DNA from: Opitutus sp. ER46
GTDB taxonomy: Bacteria > Verrucomicrobiota > Verrucomicrobiia > Opitutales > Opitutaceae
DNA: 64,000 nt
NCBI RefSeq assembly: GCF_003054705.1
Contig: NZ_QAYX01000014.1
Coordinates: forward strand, 22,808-86,807
Direction of reading: 5' to 3'
This document shows, piece after piece, positions 26,187 through 34,394 of the stretch. Each line of letters starts with the position of its first letter. The stretch's first letter is position 1. A program made the position numbers and the translations under genes. Below the pieces are notes generated by a model that worked only from the letters and a program-made list of their open reading frames with translations, did not search any database and was not told the origin of the DNA.

Positions 26187-27370
26187 CGATGCCCCCAGTC
26201 CGCCGGGTTGCGCGCGCGCCGCGGCAACAGCGCGAAGGCGAGGATCGTGCCGGCAAGCACGTACGCCAGCAGCGCGAACAGCCCCGGCAGCGACGACGCG
26301 ACGGATGCTCCGCGGGCCGTCTGCTCCACCTGGAGCTGCAGGTACGAGGTCAGCGGCAGAAACCGGCCCCACGCCCAGGCCGGCCCCGGCATCGCATCGA
26401 GCGGGAAGGTGATGCCGGCGAACGCCAGCGCCGGTGCGGTGAAAAAGGCCGCGGCGCCGCTTGCCAGCCGGTAGTTCGAGGTCACCAGCACGAATGTGGC
26501 CCCGAGCGCATAGTACGCGGCGATCATGGCGACAAGCGCCAGCGCCAGCAGTGCGCCGTTGCCGCGAATCGGCCAGCCCACGACGCCGTGCCAGAACGCG
26601 AGCATGCCGAGCCCGAGCGACAGGTGCAGCCCGAATGGCACCGCGAGCTTGCCCGCGAGCGCCAGCCCGCGGCTGCCGCCCGCACTGGCCAACCAGTCGG
26701 GCGCCGTCCCATCCCGCAACTCCCGCCCGATCGCCCGCACCGCGGCCATCATCGCCGCGATGTGCAGCACGGTGACGCCTAGGGCGGTGACGAGAAACGG
26801 GCCATAATTCATCTGGGGATTGAACAGCATGGTGCGCTGCATCCCGATCGGGTTGAGTCGCAGCAAGGCGATCTCGCGGGTCTCGCCGCGCGCCAGTCGC
26901 CCCTTGGCCTCCACGCTTGTGGCAAACCCCGTGACGGCCGCCTGGAGGTCACGCGCGACGGTGCTCGAGGCGGTAAGAAACTGCGCGTTGTACCAAGCCG
27001 GGACGTCCGCGGCCCGCCCTTGCTTGAGATCGCGGGCCAGATCCCGCGGTACTTGAACCACCGCGTAAACGTCGCCGCGCCTCAGCGCCGCCCAACCGTC
27101 CTGGGGAGTCACCGGCCGCGCCACGACCCGCAGGCCCGGCGTCGCGTCGAGCCAGCGCACGAGTTGCCGCGACGTTGCGGTCGCATCCTGGTCGATCACG
27201 GCAATCGGGAGGTCGGTGATGACGCTGCGCGCGAAAATCGCCGCGAGAATGACCACACCCGCCAGCGGCAGCCACAACAGGCCCGCCTGCTCGGCCGGTT
27301 GGAGCAGCACCGGCCACTCGCGCCGCAGGCAGCGCCAGAATCCCGGAGCAGGCGTGTCGGCCGCTGCCAT
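26183..27370 (-). CDS. ABC-2 type transporter permease (first of a pair)
   Basis: 395 residues, paralogous in layout to the next gene. An N-terminal helix (LLWLPLAGVVILAAIFA) precedes ITDLPIAVIDQDATATSRQLVRWLDATPGL, then an extracytoplasmic domain, then C-terminal helices (including LLALALVAMIAAYYALGATFVLV and LFALLAYVLAGTILAFALL). It probably forms a heterodimer with its partner to export a lipophilic compound. It starts 1 bp after the HlyD stop codon and ends overlapping the next ATG, so translation is coupled throughout. Confidence 0.85.
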   Translation of the reverse strand: MAAADTPAPGFWRCLRREWPVLLQPAEQAGLLWLPLAGVVILAAIFARSVITDLPIAVIDQDATATSRQLVRWLDATPGLRVVARPVTPQDGWAALRRGDVYAVVQVPRDLARDLKQGRAADVPAWYNAQFLTASSTVARDLQAAVTGFATSVEAKGRLARGETREIALLRLNPIGMQRTMLFNPQMNYGPFLVTALGVTVLHIAAMMAAVRAIGRELRDGTAPDWLASAGGSRGLALAGKLAVPFGLHLSLGLGMLAFWHGVVGWPIRGNGALLALALVAMIAAYYALGATFVLVTSNYRLASGAAAFFTAPALAFAGITFPLDAMPGPAWAWGRFLPLTSYLQLQVEQTARGASVASSLPGLFALLAYVLAGTILAFALLPRRARNPADWGHR

Positions 27371-27371
27371 G

Positions 27372-28358
27372 TCAGCGTTTCCAGGGTACGATTACGCTCA
27401 TCCCAGGCCGGAGCCCGGGCGTCGGGGTGACCGGACGCGCGCGGACTTCGAAGGTCTTGAGGTCAAATCCGGCCGAGGTGCTGGTCGCCCGCCACGTCGC
27501 GAACGCGCCGAGCGCCGCCAGGTAGTCGACCTTGAACGTGACCTCGTGATTTCCGAGCGCGGGGACCCGCCCCGTAAGTTCCGTGCCGATACCGATCCCG
27601 GCGAGGAGGTCTTCGCGAATCTGGAACACCACCCAGCTGTCGTTCAGGTCCACGAGACTCAACACCGGGAACCCGGCGGGCGCGATCTCGCCGGCATCGA
27701 GCAGAAGGCTGGAGACCTCGCCGGCGCGCGGCGCCTTGAGCTGCGTTTCGGCCAGGTAAGCCTCCACCTCGGACACCGCGCCGCCCGCCTGGGCGGCCAC
27801 GCCGGCGGCGGCCGCGCGGTCCTCCTCGCGCGCGCCGGCGAGCGCCATCTCGTGCATCGCCTTCGCGCTGGCCGCCGCCGCGCGCGCCGCCTTGGCCTGG
27901 GCCTCGGCCTCGTCGCGGCGCTGCCTTGGGACGACGCCGTCGCGGAAGAGGCGGTCGACCCGGCCGAGCGTGCTGTCCGCGAGTTCCGCGGCGGCTTGGG
28001 CACGGTGCCATTGCTGCTCGGCGGCGCGAATCTCCTCCTGGCGGGCTCCGGTGTCCGCCTTGCGCCGCTGGGCGCCGGCGACGTCCTGTGCCCCTCTGGC
28101 CTGGACGAGCTTGGCGAGGAGTTCGGGGCTCTCGAGGGTGAAGAGGAGCGCGCCCGCCTCGACTTTCTGCCCGAGTTTCACCTCGAGCGTGGCGACGCGG
28201 CCGGGAACCTTGGCGGCGACGTCGATCTCGGTGGCTTCGATTTCGCCTTCGAGCAGGAGCGGCTTGGGGCGGAACGACAGCCAGAGTCCGCCGGCGAGCA
28301 GGCCAACGACCAGGACGACGGCGACGCCGCCGGCGGCAGAGGAACGGGTGAGTTTCAT
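27372..28358 (-). CDS. HlyD-family periplasmic adaptor (membrane fusion protein)
   Basis: 328 residues. An N-terminal membrane anchor (about 10-30) is followed by a lipoyl-like half-motif IEATEIDVAAKVPGRVATLEVKLGQKVEAGALLFTLES. An Ala/Arg/Glu-rich helical hairpin (about 80-200) follows, then the second half (LKAPRAGEVSSLLLDAGEIAPAGFPVLSLVDL) and a beta-barrel ending in PGLRPGMSVIVPWKR. Such adaptors bridge the inner-membrane permease to TolC. ATG 28358 overlaps the tolC-like stop by 4 bp; the frame is open further upstream inside that gene, but only this start gives the anchor helix at the N-terminus. Confidence 0.9.
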   Translation of the reverse strand: MKLTRSSAAGGVAVVLVVGLLAGGLWLSFRPKPLLLEGEIEATEIDVAAKVPGRVATLEVKLGQKVEAGALLFTLESPELLAKLVQARGAQDVAGAQRRKADTGARQEEIRAAEQQWHRAQAAAELADSTLGRVDRLFRDGVVPRQRRDEAEAQAKAARAAAASAKAMHEMALAGAREEDRAAAAGVAAQAGGAVSEVEAYLAETQLKAPRAGEVSSLLLDAGEIAPAGFPVLSLVDLNDSWVVFQIREDLLAGIGIGTELTGRVPALGNHEVTFKVDYLAALGAFATWRATSTSAGFDLKTFEVRARPVTPTPGLRPGMSVIVPWKR

Positions 28359-29749
28359 GGGACGATTTTCTGTTCGGCAGCGGCCTCGTAGCTGAGGAAG
28401 CGCGACGACTGGCCCGACGCCTCGAGGAGGGCGGCGAGGGCGACGACAAAGTCGTTGGCCGCCGCGGCGCGCTCGGTCTCCACGCGGGCAAGCGCCAGTT
28501 GGGCGTCGACGACCTCGAGCGAAGTTGCCTGGCCCTCGCGAAAGGCGGCCTGGCGTACGCGCAGGTTTTCGCGGGCGAGCGTGAGCGCCTCGTGGAGCGA
28601 TTCGAACTGCTCCTGCGCGCTCACCACCTCCCGATGGGATTTCTCCACGAGGGTCTGCACGCTGCGCCGCGTGTCGTCCTGCAGGAGGCTGGCCCGGCGC
28701 TCCTGGGCGCGCGCGGCGCGCACCCGGCTGAGCCGATCGGAACGATCCCACAGGGGGAGCCGCACGCCGACGCCCGTGGCCCAGTCCGGTTCGAGGACGG
28801 TGAGATCGCCGCGGTTCAGTTCCTTGACGCCGAACCAGTAGACTTCGGGCTGCAGGCGGCCGCGTTCGGCGCGGACGCCTTCCGCCGCCTGCGCGCGCTT
28901 GGCCGCGATTGCGTCGAGGACCGGCTGGTGGGCGGCCGCGGCGGAGACGAAGCTGGCGGCGCTCTCCAGCGGTGACGTGATCACGAACAGCGGCGACTCG
29001 GGGAGCGGCGGTTGTTCGTCCGCGAGGAGACCGGCCAGGGCGATGCCCGCAATTTCCACGAGACGGTCGGCCTTCTGTTTCTCGCGGCGGGCCTCGGCGC
29101 GTGCGACGTCGGCGTGGAGCCGTTCGGCACGGTTGACGAACCCCTCCGCCTCGAGCCGCGTCGCCTGGCGGAGGTGTTCCTCGACGCCGGCGAGGACGGT
29201 GACCCGAGTGGCCTGGACGACGCGCGCGAGCTGCAACCCGTAGTAGCGGCGGACGAGTTCGGTGAACAACGCGTTTTCCGTCTGGCGCCAGGCGGCCTCG
29301 CTTTCTGCCACGCCGGCCTCACCCGCGCGGCGGGCGGCCTGGATGCGACCACCAGTGTAGAGCGGCCACATCGCGGTGACCTGCCCTTTGAAGAACTGGT
29401 TGTTCTGCACCGGCGTCGCAAAGGACGGCACGGTGGCGGGCGATATGCTGGGGTGGAGCTTCAGCATGGCTGAGCGAATCGGATCGAGATCGAGGACGAT
29501 CGGCTCGTCGATCCAGGTCTGGGTGAGCGCGAGATCGATTTGGGGCTGCAGCAGGCTGCGCGTGGCGGTCTGCTCGTGGCCGCGGCGCTCGCGTTCAGCA
29601 CGGGCCGCCTGCAGGGCCGGGTTCCTCTGCTGGAGCTGGCGCCAGGCTTCAGCGAACGGGAGCGGTGCCGCCGTTACGGCCGAGACCACGAGGGCCACCG
29701 TGGCGGCCAGCAGCACGCGAGGAAGATGAGCGAGCTTCGAAGGGGTCAT
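28355..29749 (-). CDS. TolC-family outer membrane efflux protein
   Basis: 464 residues from ATG 29749 with a signal peptide (about 1-28, ending VTAAPLPF). Two repeats of the outer-membrane-efflux domain are seen, with long coiled-coil helices such as LFTELVRRYYGLQLARVV and ALTLARENLRVRQAAFREGQATSLEVVDAQLALARVETERAAA. The latter carries the typical G-x-x-x-x-L-E-V-x-D-A-x-x-x-L pattern. It is the first gene of the efflux operon and is divergent from hrpB, leaving about 230 bp for both promoters. In-frame ATGs further upstream lie before the signal peptide. Confidence 0.9.
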   Translation of the reverse strand: MTPSKLAHLPRVLLAATVALVVSAVTAAPLPFAEAWRQLQQRNPALQAARAERERRGHEQTATRSLLQPQIDLALTQTWIDEPIVLDLDPIRSAMLKLHPSISPATVPSFATPVQNNQFFKGQVTAMWPLYTGGRIQAARRAGEAGVAESEAAWRQTENALFTELVRRYYGLQLARVVQATRVTVLAGVEEHLRQATRLEAEGFVNRAERLHADVARAEARREKQKADRLVEIAGIALAGLLADEQPPLPESPLFVITSPLESAASFVSAAAAHQPVLDAIAAKRAQAAEGVRAERGRLQPEVYWFGVKELNRGDLTVLEPDWATGVGVRLPLWDRSDRLSRVRAARAQERRASLLQDDTRRSVQTLVEKSHREVVSAQEQFESLHEALTLARENLRVRQAAFREGQATSLEVVDAQLALARVETERAAAANDFVVALAALLEASGQSSRFLSYEAAAEQKIVP

Positions 29750-29977
29750 GGGCGCAGCCGGGCAATCCGGCGGCAGGATCATGTCGGGCTGAGGCAAGGC
29801 GCGCAATCGCGGCGCAGCCCAATTCACTGGCGCGAATACGGCAAATTGGTCGCCCTAACGGGACGCTGCGGGGCGGTGGCGGCGCGGCGAAGTTTCACCT
29901 TCACCCGCCATCGCCGCGTACCTTTGACTCCCCAGCTTTCCCTTTCCTTTTCCTCCGATCCACGGTCCCTTCCTGCC

Positions 29978-32545
29978 ATGCCTGTCTCGCCGCGAGAGCT
30001 GCCCATCTACGAACTCGAGTCTGCCGTCATCGCCTCGCTGCGGGCGCAGGGGCGGCTGATCGTGCAGGCGCCGACCGGCTCGGGCAAGTCGACGCAAATT
30101 CCGCAGATGCTGTGGCGGCACGGGCTTCTGGGGGAACAGGGCCAGGTGGTGGTGCTGCAGCCGCGACGGCTCGCGGCGCGGTTGTTGGCGAAGCGCGTGG
30201 CGGAGGAGGCGAGCACGCGTCTGGGCGAGGGCGTCGGGTATCAGATCCGGCTCGAGTCGCGCATCAGCGAACGCACGCGCATCCGATTCGTCACGGAGGG
30301 AATCCTGCTGCGGCAAATGTCGTTCAATGCGGCGCTGCCGGGCGTGAGTGCGATCGTGTTCGACGAATTTCATGAGCGGCATCTGTACGGCGACATCTCG
30401 CTGGCGCGGGCGCTGCAGATCCAGCAGACGATCCGGCCCGACCTTAAGCTGGTGGTGATGTCGGCCACGCTCGATGCGGGCGCGTTGCGGACGTACCTGG
30501 CGCCGTGCGACGTGCTGGTGTCGCAGGGGCGGAGCTACCCGGTGCAGATCGAGTATCTGCCGAAGACGGTGAATTTCGACCAGGAGCCGGTGTGGGAGGC
30601 GGCGGCGCGGGAATGCGAGCGGGTGGCCGCAGCGAATGGCGGCGACATGCTGGTGTTCATGCCGGGCGCGTATGAGATCAACCGGACGGTGCAGGCGGTG
30701 CAGGGATCGCGGGCGCTGCGGGACTTCGTCGTCTTCCCGTTGCATGGCGAGTTACCGCCGGAGCAGCAGGATCGCGCGGTGGCGCCGTACGATGCGCGGA
30801 AGATCATCGTCTCCACCAACGTCGCGGAGACCTCGCTCACGATCGAAGGGGTGACCACGGTGATCGACAGCGGGCTGGCACGCATGGCGCGGTTCGATCC
30901 GCACCGCGGAATCAACACGCTGCTGATCGAGAAGATCTCGGCGGCGAGTGCGGATCAGCGGGCCGGGCGCGCGGGGCGCACGGCTCCGGGGCGGTGCGTG
31001 CGGCTGTGGACCGAGCGCGAGCACGGCCACCGCGCGCTGCAGGAATTGCCGGAGGTGAAGCGGCTCGACCTGGCGGAGGTGGTGCTGACGCTGAAGGCGA
31101 GCGGCATCGACGATGTCGTGAGTTTCCCCTGGCTGGAGAAGCCGGACCCAAAGGCGCTGGAGCGGGCGGAGATGCTGCTCGCGGACTTGGGCGCGATTGC
31201 CGACGTCGGAGCAGGGGGCGGCCCGCGGCGGATTACCGAGGTTGGGCGCAAGATGCTGCGTTTCCCGGTGCACCCGCGTTACGCGCGGATGTTCCTCGCG
31301 GCGCAGGAGCGCGGGTGCGTGCGGCCGGTGGCCCTGATGGCGGCGCTCACGCAGGGCCGGAGCTTTCTGCTGCGCGGGGTCGACAAGCGGATCGAGGAGG
31401 CGCGGGAGGATACGTTGGGGGAGGAGCACGAGAGCGACTTTTTCCTGCTGATGCGCGCGTGGCGGTTCGCGCACGAGGCGGGCTACTCCCTCGACGCGTG
31501 TCGCCGGCTGGGCATCCACGCGCAGGGCGCGCGGCAGGTTGGGCCGTTGTTCGCGCAGTTCCTGGAGATCGCGGAAGCGGAAGGGCTCGATGTGAGCGAA
31601 CGGCGGATCGACGGGGCGGAGGTGCGAAAGTGCGTGCTCGCGGGGTTTTCGGACCAGCTGGCGCGGCGGCTCGACGTGGGGACGTTGCGCTGCGAGTTGG
31701 TGCATGCGCGGCGCGGAGTGCTGGCGCGGGAGAGCTGCATCCAGAAGGCACCGCTGTTTGTGGCGGCTGAGATCAGTGAGATCGAAGGGCGGGGGGGCGA
31801 GGTGAACGTGTTGCTTTCACTGGCGACGGCGGTCGAAGAGCCGTGGCTGCAGGAGATTTTTGCCGGCGACTTCAGCGACGTGCGCAACGTGATCTACGAC
31901 GAGCAGCAGAAGCGGGTCGTCAGTCGACGGGAGCGCCGATTCCGGGACTTGGTGCTGGAGGCGAAGACGAGCCACGAAGACGTGCCGCTGGACGCCGCGG
32001 CCGCGCTGTTGACGAAGGAAGTCGTGGCGGGACGTCTGAAGCTCGAAGCGTGGGACGAGGCGGTGGAGCAGTGGATCACGCGCGTGAATCGGTTGGCCGA
32101 GTGGTTCCCTGAGTTGGAGGTGAACCCGATCACCGACCCGGACCGCGCGACGCTGATTGAGCAGGTGTGCTATGGCGAACTCGGCTACCGCGACATCAAG
32201 GACAAGCCCGTGATGCCGGTGCTGCGCGACTGGCTGACGGCGGAGCAGTTGGCGGTGATTGATGATTTTCTGCCCGAGCGGCTGGTGATGGGCAACGGCC
32301 GGAAGGCGCGGGTGACCTACCACAAGGAAGGGCCGCCGGTGCTAAGCGCGCGGATTCAGGAGCTTTACGGGATCGAGGGTCGGTTCGCGGTGGGGCATGG
32401 TCGGGTGCTGGTGAAGATCGAGGTTCTTGCCCCGAACCAGCGCCCGCTCCAGGTGACCGATGACCTGACGAACTTCTGGCGACAAGTGTACCCCAAGATC
32501 AAACCCGAACTCTCGCGGCGGTACCCACGGCACGAGTGGCGGTAA
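29978..32545 (+). CDS. hrpB: ATP-dependent helicase HrpB
   Basis: 855 residues from ATG 29978; the frame extends upstream to 29540 but that part lies antisense to the TolC gene. It is a DEAH/RHA family helicase: motif I APTGSGKST (31-39), DEFH (129-132), SAT (162-164), STNVAETSLTIEGV and QRAGRAGRTAPGRC. The region after about 600 has the HrpB C-terminal domain (WLTAEQLAVIDDFLPERLVMGNGRKARVTY, DLTNFWRQVYPKIKPELSRRYPRHEW). The cellular role of bacterial HrpB is not settled; RNA remodelling is assumed from the related HrpA. Full length, no truncation. Confidence 0.93.
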   Translation: MPVSPRELPIYELESAVIASLRAQGRLIVQAPTGSGKSTQIPQMLWRHGLLGEQGQVVVLQPRRLAARLLAKRVAEEASTRLGEGVGYQIRLESRISERTRIRFVTEGILLRQMSFNAALPGVSAIVFDEFHERHLYGDISLARALQIQQTIRPDLKLVVMSATLDAGALRTYLAPCDVLVSQGRSYPVQIEYLPKTVNFDQEPVWEAAARECERVAAANGGDMLVFMPGAYEINRTVQAVQGSRALRDFVVFPLHGELPPEQQDRAVAPYDARKIIVSTNVAETSLTIEGVTTVIDSGLARMARFDPHRGINTLLIEKISAASADQRAGRAGRTAPGRCVRLWTEREHGHRALQELPEVKRLDLAEVVLTLKASGIDDVVSFPWLEKPDPKALERAEMLLADLGAIADVGAGGGPRRITEVGRKMLRFPVHPRYARMFLAAQERGCVRPVALMAALTQGRSFLLRGVDKRIEEAREDTLGEEHESDFFLLMRAWRFAHEAGYSLDACRRLGIHAQGARQVGPLFAQFLEIAEAEGLDVSERRIDGAEVRKCVLAGFSDQLARRLDVGTLRCELVHARRGVLARESCIQKAPLFVAAEISEIEGRGGEVNVLLSLATAVEEPWLQEIFAGDFSDVRNVIYDEQQKRVVSRRERRFRDLVLEAKTSHEDVPLDAAAALLTKEVVAGRLKLEAWDEAVEQWITRVNRLAEWFPELEVNPITDPDRATLIEQVCYGELGYRDIKDKPVMPVLRDWLTAEQLAVIDDFLPERLVMGNGRKARVTYHKEGPPVLSARIQELYGIEGRFAVGHGRVLVKIEVLAPNQRPLQVTDDLTNFWRQVYPKIKPELSRRYPRHEWR

Positions 32546-32585
32546 GGAGGGCTGGTTGGTTTCGCTGCGGCCCAAGCCGGCGCCC

Positions 32586-33480
32586 TAAAGAGGCCTGTCC
32601 CCTGTTCGATCTGTTTCTGATGAGCACAGGTGGCAAATCAGGGGACAGGCCTGTTTTGCGCGCCGCTAGAAGGGGACACTAGAAGGGGACAGGCCCGTGT
32701 TACGACGTGCGGCGCAAGGGGCTCTGGGAATTTGAAAGGCCTGTCCCCTAATCGAGCCGCTGAGGCCTGTCTTGGAGGCGGAGATCGCAAGAGGTCTGTC
32801 CCCAGAGGTCCCCGAGGCCCTGCCCGGGACCGGGCTGACAAGGCGCGGCACGGAACCCATGTAATGGTATGTGGCTTATTGGCAGTGGCCTGTGAAGATA
32901 GGGGACAGACCTCTGATCGTCGGCAGCGACGGCAATCCTGTTTCGAACGAGGTCTGTCCCCTGTGCTACGGCAGGGATGTCAGGGGCCTGTCCCCTATTT
33001 GGGGGCTGAGGCCTGTCCCGAGAGGCGGAACCAAAGAGGTCTGTCCCCTTTGCTTTGGCAGCTGAGGCCTGTCTTGGAGGCGGAGATCGCAAGAGGTCTG
33101 TCCCCAGAGGTTCCCGAGGCCCTGCCCCGGACCGGGCTAATAGGGCGCGGCACGGAACCCAGGTAATGGTATGTGGCTTATTGGCAGTGGCCTGTGAAGA
33201 TAGGGGACAGACCTCTGATTTTCGGCAGCGACGGCAATCCTGTTTCGAACGAGGTCTGTCCCCTGTGCTACGGCAGGGATGTCAGGGGCCTGTCCCCTAT
33301 TTGGAGGCTGAGGCCTGTCCCGAGAGGCGGAACCAAAGAGGTCTGTCCCCTTTGCTTTGGCAGGATGGGAGTGGTCTGTCCCCTCATCAGGGGCGCTCCG
33401 AAAGGGGTCTGTCCCCAGAGGCCCCGGAGGGTCTTGCGGCGGAGGAGCTGGGGGCGGCAGATGATGTCTGTCCCCTCAGA
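32586..33480. repeat. GTCTGTCCCC repeat array D with 302-bp tandem duplication
   Basis: About two dozen copies of the core in both orientations fill the gap between the convergent hrpB and TSUP genes. A 302-bp unit is present twice in tandem, 32759-33060 and 33061-33362, with nine substitutions and no indel by direct comparison. Opposed copies form hairpins; a perfect 14-bp inverted repeat (AGGCCTGTCCCCTG, 32591-32604, with 32639-32652) encloses a 34-nt loop. Frames open through the array are translations of the repeat and not genes. Confidence 0.9.
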
Positions 33481-33582
33481 GACTCGGGTTATCGGCTTGG
33501 CCCCTCAACGAGGGGCTAGTTGATGAGGGGGCTGTGCCCCAAGGCCGGGCGTTTGGGCGGAAGGCCCGTCGCGACGGCGTGG

Positions 33583-34344
33583 TCAGCGGTATTGGACCCA
33601 GAGGAGGCGGGCGAGGGTGGCGGCGGCCATGACCATGAAGATGGGGCGGACAAAGCGGGCGCCGCGGGTCACCACCAGGCCGGCGCCGATGCGGCCGCCG
33701 AGAATCTGGCCGGCGGCCATGGCAAGGCCCGCACCGTAGTGCACCTGGCCGGCAGCCGCGAACAGCGCGAGCGAGGCGACGTTGCTCGTCGCGTTCATCA
33801 CCTTGGTCGTGGCGGTGGCGCGGCCAAAGTTTTGGCCGAGCAAAAGCACGAGCGCGATCGCCCAGAACGAGCCCACGCCGGGACCGAAAAAGCCGTCATA
33901 GAACCCGAGCCCGAGTCCGAAACACACGAAGAACGCAGCGCGGCCCAGCCGCGGGGGATGCTCCTTCAGCCCGGCCGCCGGGCGGAAAATCGTGTAGAGC
34001 AGGATGACCGCGAGCATCCATGGTACCATCGCGCCCAGCAGCCCGGAATCGATCTGCTGCACGGCGAACGCCCCCAGCAACGCACCCGCCAGCGTCATCG
34101 CAATGCCCAGTCGGCACTCCGCGAGGTCCACCGCCTTCTGCTGCACGAAATGGCGCGTTGCGGAGACGCTACCGAAGCTCGACTGAAACTTGTTCGTCCC
34201 AAGCACGAGCGGCACCGGCAACCCAAGATTGAGGAGCGCCGGCACCGTGATCAGGCCACCGCCGCCCGCGATGGCGTCCACCGTCCCCGCGATCAGCGCG
34301 ACGAGGAACAGGACGGGATAATGCCAGAGTTCGAGAGCGGGCAT
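33583..34344 (-). CDS. TSUP (TauE/SafE, DUF81) family membrane transporter
   Basis: 253 residues, normal length for the family. Two homologous halves are visible: GTVDAIAGGGGLITVPALLNLGLPVPLVLGTNKFQSSFGS near the N-terminus and FYDGFFGPGVGSFWAIALVLLLGQNFGRATATTKVMNATSNVASL in the second half. Both carry the glycine-rich GGGG / GPGVGSF signatures. Six to eight transmembrane helices are expected. Members export or import sulfur-containing or organic anions; the YfcA-like sequence gives no firm substrate. It is a stand-alone gene ending next to repeat array D. Confidence 0.9.
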   Translation of the reverse strand: MPALELWHYPVLFLVALIAGTVDAIAGGGGLITVPALLNLGLPVPLVLGTNKFQSSFGSVSATRHFVQQKAVDLAECRLGIAMTLAGALLGAFAVQQIDSGLLGAMVPWMLAVILLYTIFRPAAGLKEHPPRLGRAAFFVCFGLGLGFYDGFFGPGVGSFWAIALVLLLGQNFGRATATTKVMNATSNVASLALFAAAGQVHYGAGLAMAAGQILGGRIGAGLVVTRGARFVRPIFMVMAAATLARLLWVQYR

Positions 34345-34394
34345 GGCGAGCCGGTCACCCCAGCAGAAGGCGACGGCCCGTCAAGGCCCGCGCG

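Noticed and set aside
32630..33519. Open frames across array D giving peptides with repeated RGLSP-like words
   Set aside because: They are translations of the repeat DNA; the 302-bp unit is not a multiple of three, so the frame shifts between copies and no selection on protein is visible.
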